Origin: Synechococcus sp. BSA11S
GTDB taxonomy: Bacteria; Cyanobacteriota; Cyanobacteriia; PCC-6307; Cyanobiaceae
Assembly (NCBI RefSeq): GCF_014224355.1
Contig: NZ_VNWP01000015.1
Span: 1 to 61,510, forward strand
Reading direction: 5' to 3'
Length of the DNA stretch: 61,510 bases
A program made the position numbers and the translations under genes. Positions within the stretch are counted from its first letter, which is position 1. Each line of letters begins with the position of its first letter. Under the pieces are notes generated by a model, which was given only the letters and a program-made list of their open reading frames with translations, was not told the DNA's origin and ran no database searches. Below are positions 32,085 through 40,292 of this stretch, piece after piece.

Positions 32085-32591
32085 TCAGGCTGGAGGCGCT
32101 GCCGGCGTGGCGGATCCCATGGCGTGGAGCTCCATCACCTGTTCAGGGCTGAGGTTGAAGCTCAGGACCCCCCTGGTGCTGGGGACCTCCAGGCGGAGGG
32201 GAAGCGCTTCACTGGGCCGTGGGATCAGGGCATCGAGATCGAACTGGGCGGATCCGCTCGGAACCGATGACCCATCCCTGGGAACCATCTCTTCGCTGCG
32301 ATTGGGCAGGCTCCATTCCTGACCCGTCGAATCACTCAACACAAGATCGGCGCTGTGATCCAGGGTCGTTCTGGCATCCAGGACATTGAGGCGGATGCGC
32401 TGGCCGGAGGGGTACTCCGGGAACGGCTGCTCGAAGACCTGGGCGCTGAGGCGATGGCCCGCCCGATCGTCGAGCGACCAGCTGTCCGCGGCCAGAACCG
32501 GGGCAGCTCCGAGAAGGAACGCCAGCAGCAACGGCAGAACAGCGAACAACCATCGCCTCAGACGGGACTGAACGCAGACACCGAAAGTCAT
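32085..32591 (-). CDS. DUF3122 family exported protein (copy 2)
   Basis: A 168-residue paralogue of the protein encoded at 20892-21371. A signal peptide (about 1-35, ending PVLAAD) precedes the domain. The core SLPNRSEEMVPRDGSSVPSG, then SAQFDLDALIPRPSEALPLRLEVP, aligns directly with copy 1. It lies about 220 bases from the ArsR gene that opens the persulfide module and is transcribed in the same direction, so it might follow it on a transcript, but no gene fills the gap. Function unknown. Confidence 0.8.
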   Translation of the reverse strand: MTFGVCVQSRLRRWLFAVLPLLLAFLLGAAPVLAADSWSLDDRAGHRLSAQVFEQPFPEYPSGQRIRLNVLDARTTLDHSADLVLSDSTGQEWSLPNRSEEMVPRDGSSVPSGSAQFDLDALIPRPSEALPLRLEVPSTRGVLSFNLSPEQVMELHAMGSATPAAPPA

Positions 32592-32809
32592 GACTGTAAC
32601 GGCATAATGGCTTATCTACTCTAGTGCGAGCATCGCGATCCGTCCGCCGCTCAGGGCCAGGGCCCCAGCTCTTGACGTGGGCCAATCCAGGCTCGGCAGC
32701 CACCCTGATCAAGGTGTGCGCCGAGGAGCAGGTGGCTGAGTTCGACAACCACCTCCAGCCGTTCGCACCCCTGGTGCGCTGGCTGGGACTGGCCCTCAGG
32801 ACATCGTGA

Positions 32810-33157
32810 TCAGGCGGTCTGCAACTGCTGGAGCTGTTCCTCGAGCCGCTTTCTGAGACGACGCTGAACCAGGCCGCACAGTTCGGCGACCAGGGGATCG
32901 GCCACCTCATAGATCAGCCGGGTGCCCTCCCGCTCGCAACGCACCAGGCCGGCCCGCTGCAACTGCCCCAGCTGGCGGCTGATGTGCGACTGACTGAAGC
33001 CCGTGGCCTCGATCAGGGAGGCCACGTCCCTGGCTCCGTCGTGCTCAAGCTGGCAGAGCAGCTGCAGCCGGGCCGGCTCACTCAGCAGGCGGAAGAAGGC
33101 GCTCAGTTCCTCAAGGAGCTGGGGGCTGGGCCGAGACCCGCCAGCGGAAGCAGCCAT
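32810..33157 (-). CDS. ArsR-family regulator of the persulfide operon (BigR/SqrR-like)
   Basis: The 115-residue winged-helix protein has FFRLLSEPARLQLLCQLEHDG, the recognition helix TGFSQSHISRQLGQL and the wing VRCEREGTRLIYEV. Cysteines at 35, 74 and 94 could form a thiol switch, as in the persulfide sensors BigR and SqrR, but their spacing is not exactly that of those proteins, so the mechanism is uncertain. It is divergent from a persulfide dioxygenase operon, the same gene order as BigR and SqrR systems. A start 11 codons upstream (33190) is possible; the shorter form leaves room for the operator. Confidence 0.8.
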   Translation of the reverse strand: MAASAGGSRPSPQLLEELSAFFRLLSEPARLQLLCQLEHDGARDVASLIEATGFSQSHISRQLGQLQRAGLVRCEREGTRLIYEVADPLVAELCGLVQRRLRKRLEEQLQQLQTA

Positions 33158-33180
33158 GGTCACAGTTATGTCGATGGACA

Positions 33181-33224
33181 CATTATGCACCGATCACCAG
33201 CCCCCTGACGAATGACCATTATGC
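33181..33224. promoter_or_regulatory. Candidate ArsR operator repeats
   Basis: CATTATGC occurs twice, at 33181-33188 and 33217-33224, 36 bases apart in the divergent control region. The second copy runs into CGGCTATGCTCAT, forming TATGCT, a plausible -10 for the dioxygenase operon. The repeats are candidate binding sites for the divergent regulator. Confidence 0.45.
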
Positions 33225-33258
33225 GGCTATGCTCATACAAGTTGCTGATCGAGCCCCC

Positions 33259-34404
33259 ATGGCCGTCGCTCCCGCTCGCGGCTTCTCCCTCTCGGCCGCT
33301 GCCGGTGGTGCCCCGTTGCTGTTCCGCCAGCTGTTCGATGCCGACACCGGCACCTTCACCTACCTGATCGCCGAGGTGGCCAGTGCCGAGGGCCTGATGA
33401 TTGATCCGGTGTTCGAGCAACACGACCGCGATCTCTCCCTGATCCAGGAGCTGGGGATCCAGCTGGTGGCCTGTCTCGACACCCACGCCCACGCTGATCA
33501 CGTCACCGGCAGCTGGCTGATGCACGACGCCACCGGCAGCGCCATCGGCCTGGCTGCCGTCGCGGGCGCCGAGAACGTGACCCTGCCCCTGCGGCACGGC
33601 GATCAGGTGGCCTTCGGCAGTCGTGCTCTGGAGGTGCGCGCCACCCCCGGCCACACCGACGGCTGCCTCACCTTCGTGCTCGACGATCACAGCCTGGCCT
33701 TCACCGGTGATGCCCTGCTGGTGCGCGGCTGCGGCCGCTGTGATTTCCAGCAGGGCAACGCCCACACCCTCTACCGCTCGATCACCGAGCAGATCCTCTC
33801 CCTCCCCGACTCGTGCCTGCTCTACCCCAGCCACGACTACAGCGGCCGCACGCTCAGCTCGGTGTCAGAAGAGCGGGCCTTCAACGCCCGCCTGGGCGGT
33901 GAAGCCGATGAGCGCGACTTCGTGGGCTATATGGAGAATCTGGAACTGCCCCACCCGCGGCGGCTGGCCGTGGCCCTGCCCGCCAATCTGCGCAGCGGCA
34001 GACCGCGGGGGCACACGCCCCCGGATCCCGACGGCTGGGCACCGATCCGCCGCAGCTATGCCGGCCTGCCCCAGCTCGAATCCCAGTGGGTCAGCGAGCA
34101 CCGCGACTCGCTCACGCTGCTGGATGTGCGCTCAGCTGATGAATTCAACGGCCCCGACGGCCACATCCCGGGCAGCCTGCTGATCCCCCTGCAGGACCTG
34201 GAGCAGCGGCTCGGCGAGATCCCCACGGGGCAGCCCCTGGTGGTGCTCTGCCATTCCGGCAGCCGCTCGGCCCTGGCCACCCAGGAGCTGCTCAAGGCCG
34301 GACGGTCTCAGGTGGCCAACCTGCGCGGCGGTCTGCGCGCCTGGCAGCGGGAAGGCCTGCCCCTGGAACACCCCATGCCCACCCCTGCTCAGCCAACACC
34401 ATGA
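33259..34404 (+). CDS. Persulfide dioxygenase-rhodanese fusion (Blh/CstB-like)
   Basis: A 381-residue two-domain enzyme. The N-terminal metallo-beta-lactamase domain (about 20-245) has the persulfide dioxygenase iron site: THAHADH (His76, His78, Asp80, His81), the later His in TPGHTDG, Asp in FTGDAL, and the SHDY motif. The C-terminal rhodanese domain (about 275-375) has the catalytic Cys331 in VLCHSGSRS. Such fusions oxidise glutathione or CoA persulfide to sulfite and thiosulfate, removing toxic sulfide products. Start choice: ATG at MAVAPARG, because an upstream ATG at 33229 lies in the likely promoter. Its stop overlaps the next start by ATGA. First gene of a four-gene operon. Confidence 0.92.
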   Translation: MAVAPARGFSLSAAAGGAPLLFRQLFDADTGTFTYLIAEVASAEGLMIDPVFEQHDRDLSLIQELGIQLVACLDTHAHADHVTGSWLMHDATGSAIGLAAVAGAENVTLPLRHGDQVAFGSRALEVRATPGHTDGCLTFVLDDHSLAFTGDALLVRGCGRCDFQQGNAHTLYRSITEQILSLPDSCLLYPSHDYSGRTLSSVSEERAFNARLGGEADERDFVGYMENLELPHPRRLAVALPANLRSGRPRGHTPPDPDGWAPIRRSYAGLPQLESQWVSEHRDSLTLLDVRSADEFNGPDGHIPGSLLIPLQDLEQRLGEIPTGQPLVVLCHSGSRSALATQELLKAGRSQVANLRGGLRAWQREGLPLEHPMPTPAQPTP

Positions 34405-34946
34405 CCACCCAGACCAGCTCCACACACTCCAGCCCCATTCGCCTGAGCGCCCGGGACCTCAGCCACCAGCACCGTGACAACAGGATCACGGTGATCGATG
34501 TGCGCGAGCCGATGGAATACGTGGCTGGCCACATCCCCGGCAGCCACAACATCCCCCTCTCCCGCCTCGGCAGCGCCAGCCTCCCCGAGGGGCCGTTGGT
34601 GCTGGTCTGTCAGAGCGGCAAGCGCAGCGAGAAGGGGCTGGCCGAGCTGCTGCGCCGGGGCCATCCCCATCGCCTCGCCGACCTGGAGGGCGGCATGGGC
34701 GCCTGGCAGCAGGCGGGCCTGCCCATCAACCGCCGCAAGGGCGCTCCCCTGCCGCTGATGCGTCAGGTGCAGATCGCCGCCGGCAGCCTGGTGCTGCTCG
34801 GGGTGATCCTCAGCCAGACCGTGGCTCCGGGCTGGATCTGGCTGGCGGGCTTCGTGGGAGCTGGCCTCACCTTTGCCGGCATCAGCGGCTTCTGCGGCAT
34901 GGCCCGGCTGCTGGCGGTCATGCCCTGGAACCAGGTGAGGATGTGA
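34401..34946 (+). CDS. YgaP-like membrane rhodanese
   Basis: A 181-residue sulfurtransferase. An N-terminal rhodanese domain (about 12-110) with VIDVREPMEYVAGHIPGSHNIPL and active Cys70 in LVCQSGKRS is followed by two membrane helices (about 122-140 and 145-170), the DUF2892 arrangement of E. coli YgaP. It would accept or hand on sulfane sulfur at the membrane, close to the TauE/SafE transporter encoded next. It overlaps both neighbours by four bases, so it is translationally coupled in the persulfide operon. Confidence 0.88.
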   Translation: MTTQTSSTHSSPIRLSARDLSHQHRDNRITVIDVREPMEYVAGHIPGSHNIPLSRLGSASLPEGPLVLVCQSGKRSEKGLAELLRRGHPHRLADLEGGMGAWQQAGLPINRRKGAPLPLMRQVQIAAGSLVLLGVILSQTVAPGWIWLAGFVGAGLTFAGISGFCGMARLLAVMPWNQVRM

Positions 34947-35818
34947 TCAGCGGCACCGTGCTGCTGTTGATCCTTGGAGGCCTTGTGATCGGGCTCCTGC
35001 TCGCCGTGCTGGGGGCCGGGGGCTCGATCCTGTTGCTGCCCCTGCTGGTGAGCGGCGCCGGCCTGTCCACCCGGGAGGCCGTTCCGCTCTCCCTGATGGT
35101 GGTGACCCTGCTGGCCCTGGGCAATGTGGGGCCCTACATCCGCCGTAGGCAGGTGGCCCCGCGGCCGGCGCTGATCCTGGGAGTGCCGGCCCTGGCAGGC
35201 GCCTGGATCGGAGGCAGCCTGGTCAAGGCCGGCCTGATCCCCGAGGCCGTTCAACTGGGGATCTTCACAGTGGCGGCCCTGGTCGCCTCCTGGCTGCTGC
35301 TGCGGCCCGCCACCCCCCGGCCTTCAAGCGGGGAGGGCGGCGGTCATGGCCAGCGGCAAGAGCGCGAAACGCCCGTGGCCCTGGCGGCACAGGGTGTGGT
35401 GGTGGGCCTGCTCACCGGCGTTGCCGGGGTGGGGGGAGGATTTGCGATCGTGCCCGCCCTCGTTCTGCTGGCCGGTCTGCCGATGCAGCTGGCCAGCGGC
35501 ACCAGCCTGGTGCTGATCAGCACCAACAGCCTGGTGGCCCTGCTGGCGCTGGGCCATTGGCCGGCCGCCAGCCTGGGTCTGCTGCTGCCCCTGGTGGGCG
35601 GTGGCGCCGCAGGCGCCGTGCTGGGCCAGCGGCTGGCGCCCCACCTCAGTGACCACAAGCTGCGGCTGGGCTTCTCCTGCCTGTTGATCGGCTCGGCGCT
35701 GCTCACAGGCTTCGAGGGATTGCGCCGCCAGAACCAACCGCTGATCGGAGGCAGCCCTGCCCCCGAGGCTCTTCTCCGCCGGCCATCACCACATCTCACC
35801 AACCAGGAGCAGCGATGA
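34943..35818 (+). CDS. TauE/SafE-family permease
   Basis: The 291-residue protein has about eight membrane helices in two halves. Each has the family's Gly-rich motif (GLLLAVLGAGGSILLLPLLV and GLLTGVAGVGGGFAIVPALVL), joined by a soluble loop (about 118-148) rich in Gly, Arg and Gln. TauE/SafE proteins move small sulfur anions such as sulfite or sulfoacetate. Here export of sulfite or thiosulfate made by the persulfide dioxygenase is the likely job, by context. The start is GTG in a GTGA overlap with the rhodanese gene, and its end overlaps the next gene by ATGA. Confidence 0.9.
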   Translation: MISGTVLLLILGGLVIGLLLAVLGAGGSILLLPLLVSGAGLSTREAVPLSLMVVTLLALGNVGPYIRRRQVAPRPALILGVPALAGAWIGGSLVKAGLIPEAVQLGIFTVAALVASWLLLRPATPRPSSGEGGGHGQRQERETPVALAAQGVVVGLLTGVAGVGGGFAIVPALVLLAGLPMQLASGTSLVLISTNSLVALLALGHWPAASLGLLLPLVGGGAAGAVLGQRLAPHLSDHKLRLGFSCLLIGSALLTGFEGLRRQNQPLIGGSPAPEALLRRPSPHLTNQEQR

Positions 35819-36261
35819 GCCAGCGCACCTTCCAGTTCCGGCTGCGCAGCAGCCATAGCGGGCCCACCCGCGCCACCCAGTCGCTTGAGGTGGAGTTCCT
35901 GGCTGAATCGGGGGAATGGGAGCCTCAGCACCCCAGCCTCACCACCCCGGGGTTCCGGCTCTACCTGCTGTCACTGCTGCTCTGCCAGCATTTTTACCTG
36001 GTGGCCAATGCCCAGGAGCGTGCCATTCCCCTGCAGCGGGTGGAGGGATCCTTCACGGTGCTCACCAGCGCCGACTGGATCCTGGAGCAGCTGAACGGGG
36101 ACTTCCGCCTGCGGCTCGATCCAGCCGTTTCGGCGGACGAGCGCTCCCGCGCCGACGACGAAGCGATCGCCTTCATCGGCGAGCGGATGAAACTCTGCCC
36201 GGTCTCACGCAACCTGCCGGCCACGGCGGAGAAAGCGATCGGGCTGCGCCTGGAGGCATGA
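35815..36261 (+). CDS. OsmC-like protein
   Basis: A 148-residue OsmC/Ohr-superfamily protein. It has the two conserved cysteines: Cys57 in LLLCQHFYLVA and Cys128 in KLCPVSRNL, the pair that acts as a peroxidatic or resolving thiol in the family. The strand-rich C-terminal half (RVEGSFTVLTS; DFRLRLDPAVSADERSRADD) fits. OsmC proteins reduce organic hydroperoxides, and some act on persulfides. Its place as the last, overlapping gene of the persulfide operon points to sulfane-sulfur handling, but that is inference. Confidence 0.75.
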   Translation: MSQRTFQFRLRSSHSGPTRATQSLEVEFLAESGEWEPQHPSLTTPGFRLYLLSLLLCQHFYLVANAQERAIPLQRVEGSFTVLTSADWILEQLNGDFRLRLDPAVSADERSRADDEAIAFIGERMKLCPVSRNLPATAEKAIGLRLEA

Positions 36262-36321
36262 GGCCCAACACGGAGTCGCTATGAGTTAGGCTGGTTGGAG
36301 TCTTTGACCTGCAGCTCAACC

Positions 36322-36894
36322 ATGGCCGTGATCGAACGCGTTCCCAGCGTCATCTTCCACACCCGCGTGCGGGATGAAGCGGTGCCGGGCCCCAATCCCT
36401 TCCGCTGGCAGGACCTCAGCACCGACGAGATCTTCGCCGGCAAGAAAGTGGTGGTGTTCTCCCTGCCAGGAGCCTTCACCCCCACCTGCTCCTCCAATCA
36501 CCTGCCCCGCTACGAGGAGCTCTACGACCAGTTCAAGGCCGCCGGCGTTGATCAGATCATCTGCATCTCCGTCAATGATGCCTTCGTGATGTACCAGTGG
36601 GGCAAGCAGGTGGGCGCCAACCACGTGTTCCTGCTGCCTGATGGCAATGCCGAATTCACCCGCAAGATGGGGATGCTGGTCGACAAATCGAACCTGGGCT
36701 TCGGACCGCGTTCCTGGCGTTATTCGATGCTGGTGGATGACGGCCGGATCGAGAAGGTGTTCATCGAACCCGGCTTCGACGACAACTGCCCGGTGGACCC
36801 CTTCGAGGTCTCCGACGCCGACACGATGCTGGCTTATCTCAAGGGCACGCAATCCGCCGGAGTGAGCGAGCCCTCGCGCGCCTTCGTGGGCTGA
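36322..36894 (+). CDS. Type-5 peroxiredoxin (PrxV-like)
   Basis: The 190-residue thiol peroxidase begins [16 protein letters not shown] and has the peroxidatic Cys56 in [21 protein letters not shown], followed by [14 protein letters not shown] and [30 protein letters not shown], all typical of Prx5. A second Cys lies in [14 protein letters not shown]. It reduces hydrogen and alkyl peroxides with a thiol donor. It starts 60 bases after the OsmC-like gene in the same direction, so it may be read from the same promoter or its own. Confidence 0.93.
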   Translation: MAVIERVPSVIFHTRVRDEAVPGPNPFRWQDLSTDEIFAGKKVVVFSLPGAFTPTCSSNHLPRYEELYDQFKAAGVDQIICISVNDAFVMYQWGKQVGANHVFLLPDGNAEFTRKMGMLVDKSNLGFGPRSWRYSMLVDDGRIEKVFIEPGFDDNCPVDPFEVSDADTMLAYLKGTQSAGVSEPSRAFVG

Positions 36895-36895
36895 G

Positions 36896-38450
36896 TCAGA
36901 GGCCGGGGTGTCCCCGCAGGCTCAGCAGGAGCTTGCGGGGATCAAACAGCTGGTAAGCCAGGATCTTGATGCGGTCGTTGAGCACGAAGCAGATCAGGCT
37001 GTACCCCCAGACCACCAGGGCCCAGGTCCAGCCCAGGGGCACCATGAACAGGCCATACACCGCCAGAAGTGTGGCCAGCACCTGGGTGGAGACCACCGCT
37101 GTGGTCAGGATCGGGGCAGGACGCGATTTCCAGAAGGGTCCTCGCGTGCGAACGGCGAACACCGTCAGATGTCCTGCCACCGACAACTTCAGGTACAGCA
37201 GGGTCTGCACCATGTCCCGATTCAGCTCCAGAATCCTCTGCGCGAGATAGAACAACCCGAAGGATTCCGCCACTCCAAGCACACCGAGCACGCTGGCCGC
37301 ACCAAGAACAACAGGCATGTTCCATCGAGAGTGTGGTGAACAGCAGAACACGGATTGTTTCGGCAACGCGGTAGATGGCGTAATAGAACCACTGCCCCCG
37401 GCATCCGTGCGCGCCACCCCGAGTGCGCGAAAGCCACGGTCGGCAAAGGAATGGCTCACGGCCTCCACCTCGGCAGTGAGGGCAGGGTCGTGACCCACCA
37501 ACGACAGGATCACCTGAGGAGCCCCCTTGCTGACCTGGAATCGCTCCCCAGAAGCCGTGATCAGCCTGGCTTCCGTGCGTTTGCTGACAGGGTCGAAGGG
37601 GATGAACTGCTCAAGCACAGCGGTTGGATGCACGCCCTGGTGGGTCCGCCGAATTGAGGACCACCAGATCGATGGAATCCTGGCTTTCCCACCTGGAGGC
37701 CAGGGCAGCGGCTTCCATGATCTGAGCGGCCGTGCAGGATCCGAAGCAGAACGGTGGGCCTGCGGAGAGCTGGTTGCGGGTCAGGGTGTCGGTCTTGTCC
37801 GAGCAGAGCACGGCGGGCATGGCCACCGGGATGGAGGCCACGGTGAGCACGAGCGAGAACTGCAGGATCGTGATCAGGCTCTGGTGGCGGAAGATCCCCA
37901 CCATCAGGATCACGAGAACCAGAACCAGGGCCATGGCGATCAGGTAATCGCCGATCTTGAGGACGGCCTGCTGGAAGTGGCTGATCCCCTGGGAGGCCTG
38001 CACCAGCGCATCGGCTGGAACGATGTCGCCGGAGCGCAGAAGAATGAGATCGCCAGGCACCAGCTCCCTGGCGGGGATGGTGTTCCACTGTCCGTCACGT
38101 TTCACCCGGGCCAGCGGAGCCAGCTGGGATCTCAGCGCCTCGATGGCATGGCCGGGCTGGTGCTCCACCCAGAAGCCCACCAGCGCATTGAGTGCCGGCA
38201 GAGTGGTGATGATGCCGAAATCGGCCCAGTCGCGCACGAGCGCCGCGAGCAGCGCCGCAGCCTCGATCATCCAGGGGATGGGGCCCCAGAGGTGCTCCAG
38301 CAGCTGACTCCAGGCACCCCGTTTCGCTTCCGGCAGGGTGTTGGGGCCATGGCGCTGAAGCCGCTGACGAGCCTCCTCGCCACTCAGACCATGCAGGCCT
38401 GTTCGCAGCTGGTCCTGAGCTTCAGCCAGCGTGGTCGGAACACCAGCCAT
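36896..38450 (-). pseudogene. Plasma-membrane H+-type P-type ATPase, decayed
   Basis: Pieces of a P3A-type ATPase appear in order: the N-terminal domain and first helices (LSGEEARQRLQRHGPNTLPE; VKRDGQWNTIPARELVPGDLILLRSGDIVPADAL), helices 3-4 (LQFSLVLTVASIPVAMPAVL), the phosphorylation site as CSDKTDTLTRNQL (DKTGT altered to DKTDT), then after a frameshift part of the nucleotide domain (IPFDPVSKRTEA) and the C-terminal helices (VVWGYSLICFVLNDRIKI). Several internal blocks are missing, including the segment before the phosphorylation site and most of the P domain. A working pump would need about 800 or more residues; this totals about 500 in two frames. Clearly inactive. Confidence 0.88.
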
Positions 38451-38501
38451 GGGACTTCGCAGGAGATCCCACAGGCTTAGCCCCGGATGGGAGGTGTCGC
38501 T

Positions 38502-38873
38502 TCAGCGAGCGCAACTGGACGACTGGTTGACCTGGGACTGGACCGCACAGACCAGCGTGGCCACAGCTCCGGCCTCAAAGGCCACAGCCTGCTCAGGGCG
38601 GGTTGTGGCCGGAAGGGCATGCAGCCGTTCTCGGATGTGGGCCAGGGCCGCGAGCACGGAAGCCTCCTGCTCGAGCACATCCTGGGCACACCAATCGGAG
38701 AGGCGATCAGCGGCACTGCCGGCATACACCGGGCAATTCACCGGAACCTCTTCATTGTCTGAATGAAGAGGCCCTGACCATGAAGCCCCTGGCGGCGCGA
38801 GGCCTGAGGAAGCCGGCATCGAGGCCGTCAGGGGGGGGACTGGACTGGCCATGGAACTGCAGCGACGGGACAC
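38502..38873 (-). CDS. Hypothetical protein (weak support)
   Basis: The C-terminal about 80 residues (from VPVNCPVYAGSAADRLSDWC through EQEASVLAALAHIRERLHALPATT) look like a real helical protein, while the N-terminal extension is low-complexity. The true start is unclear and could lie near 38750. No family recognised. It sits between the ATPase pseudogene and the Nif11-like gene. If it is not a gene, this stretch holds nothing I can name. Confidence 0.35.
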   Translation of the reverse strand: MSRRCSSMASPVPPLTASMPASSGLAPPGASWSGPLHSDNEEVPVNCPVYAGSAADRLSDWCAQDVLEQEASVLAALAHIRERLHALPATTRPEQAVAFEAGAVATLVCAVQSQVNQSSSCAR

Positions 38874-38879
38874 GGCTTC

Positions 38880-39137
38880 TCAACCACGCCAGGTGGGCAG
38901 TCCATGGCGGCCGCGGTTACGCCAGAGAGCTTCCGCGCTCACGTGCAGACCATGCTGACGGGCCAGGCTGGCGGCCGCATGGGTGGAGCCTGTGTGCTTG
39001 AGGGCCCGGGCAAAGGCCGGATCCCGCATGGCCAGCTCCTGCAGGGCATGGAGAGCCTCCATCGCCTCATGAACCTGACCGGACGCGGCTGCCATGCTGA
39101 CGACCGCCGGGGAATCCATTGTGGTGGCGTTCATCAT
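38880..39137 (-). CDS. Nif11-like peptide
   Basis: The 85-residue protein has the Nif11 pattern: a helical EAMEALHALQELAMRDPAFARALKHTG segment, AAASLARQHGLHVSAEALWRNRG, and the terminal GLPTWRG that is common in this family. Nif11-type domains serve as leader regions of ribosomal natural-product precursors in cyanobacteria, but many members are stand-alone proteins of unknown role. No modifying enzyme (LanM, YcaO or similar) is nearby and the tail after the domain is very short, so a stand-alone protein or orphan precursor is more likely. Confidence 0.7.
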   Translation of the reverse strand: MMNATTMDSPAVVSMAAASGQVHEAMEALHALQELAMRDPAFARALKHTGSTHAAASLARQHGLHVSAEALWRNRGRHGLPTWRG

Positions 39138-39473
39138 GATGACCTCTGTTGGTTGATGCCTTCAGGCTAATCACAAAAAGGCACACTCAGACCAGCATTC
39201 ATGCTTATCTTTGAACCAGATCGCCCGAATCCAGCCAGAATCAGGCCCAGCGCAGAGAACAGGATCGCAGCCCTTCTGTTTCAGGCAAGATCAACCATAA
39301 AACGATTGACCATGCCCCATGATGATAGGTTAATCGAAGCGAGCAGAATCATCCCGCCGGTCAGCTGAATCTTGACCTCCAGCCCCCTGCCCTTGCCACC
39401 AACCATCGGCAGGGCCCCTGGCAGGAGCTCGAGGACTGGAGCAAGCTGGGACTCACTGGATCAGCCAGCACCG
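39138..39473. other. Intergenic region, no gene recognised
   Basis: These 336 bases separate the divergent Nif11-like and hypothetical genes. They are AT-richer than the surroundings in the middle part (about 39180-39360). I see no RNA gene, terminator or clear repeat. Confidence 0.5.
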
Positions 39474-39995
39474 ATGACCCGTGAACGCGACCCCTTCCGC
39501 ATTCCCCGCGCCGGCTGGGAAGCTGCTCCCCTGGCGGGGCTGGCCTCGATCGACCTCAACCAGAACGGCGGGGCCTTCAGCGGACGGGAGTTCTTCTCCG
39601 AATCCACTGTGGGTGGGATCGTCTGCTACGCCGCCTACCAGGCACTGCTCACGGCCCTGCGCACCGAGGCCCTGCGCAAGCGGGGCGAACTCGACCGCCT
39701 TACCCAGGTGCGCCTGGTGCTGAGCACCAGCCTGGAATCCGCCAAGGCCGGCGTGGCGGTCGGCGCCGTGCTCTCGGTGGTGCTGCTGGTGTTCCCCTGG
39801 CTCACGGTTCCCCTCTCGCTGATGGGGGTGGTGGGCACCGCCAAGGCCTCTCTCGATCTCTTCCACGCCTTCTGGGATGGCCTCGACGACGAGCAGAAAC
39901 TGCAGGTCACGGTGGCGGCCCATGAGGCCGGCATCAGCCTCAGCGGCTTCTTCCGCAACGACGGCGAGGGCCTGGGCAGCTCCGCCGTGGGCTGA
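39474..39995 (+). CDS. Hypothetical protein with a membrane hairpin
   Basis: Family not recognised. The 173-residue protein begins MTRERDPFRIPRAGWEAAP. A hydrophobic region at about residues 90-125 (VAVGAVLSVVLLVFPWLTVPLSLMGVVGTAKAS) could be one long or two short membrane segments, between two amphipathic helices (YQALLTALRTEALRKRGELDRL; DEQKLQVTVAAHEAG). The start was taken at the first Met after a low-complexity extension. It stands alone, with neighbours unrelated. Confidence 0.55.
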   Translation: MTRERDPFRIPRAGWEAAPLAGLASIDLNQNGGAFSGREFFSESTVGGIVCYAAYQALLTALRTEALRKRGELDRLTQVRLVLSTSLESAKAGVAVGAVLSVVLLVFPWLTVPLSLMGVVGTAKASLDLFHAFWDGLDDEQKLQVTVAAHEAGISLSGFFRNDGEGLGSSAVG

Positions 39996-40292
39996 GCGAA
40001 AGGAGGCCACCCAACAACCGACCACAACCTGGACCCTGCGATTCAGCCGGTTGCCCGCTCAAGCCAGCCGAAGCCAGGGCAACAAAATGGAAGAGCGCCC
40101 ATGACGGGACCAGTTGACCATTGACTTTGTCGGGTCATCATAATTTCATTCAGAAATACTCTTTTTTTGGCAGCGATTCAACCCGCTGAAGAATCCTGCT
40201 CTTGCCGTCTAATACCTCCCATCCCAGAATAACCAGGGGAGCGCACCCGCCCTGACCTGCCTTGCCATCATGGCCCAAGACCTTCGACTGTT

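Noticed and set aside
32624-32809. 61-codon frame ending near the persulfide ArsR gene
   Set aside because: Part of it (LTWANPGSAATLIKVCAEEQ) looks protein-like, but there is no ribosome site, family or conserved context to support a gene.
32810-33157. Naming the regulator BigR or SqrR outright
   Set aside because: Three cysteines are present, but the spacing between Cys35 and Cys94 is shorter than between the two sensing cysteines of those proteins, so only a likeness is claimed.
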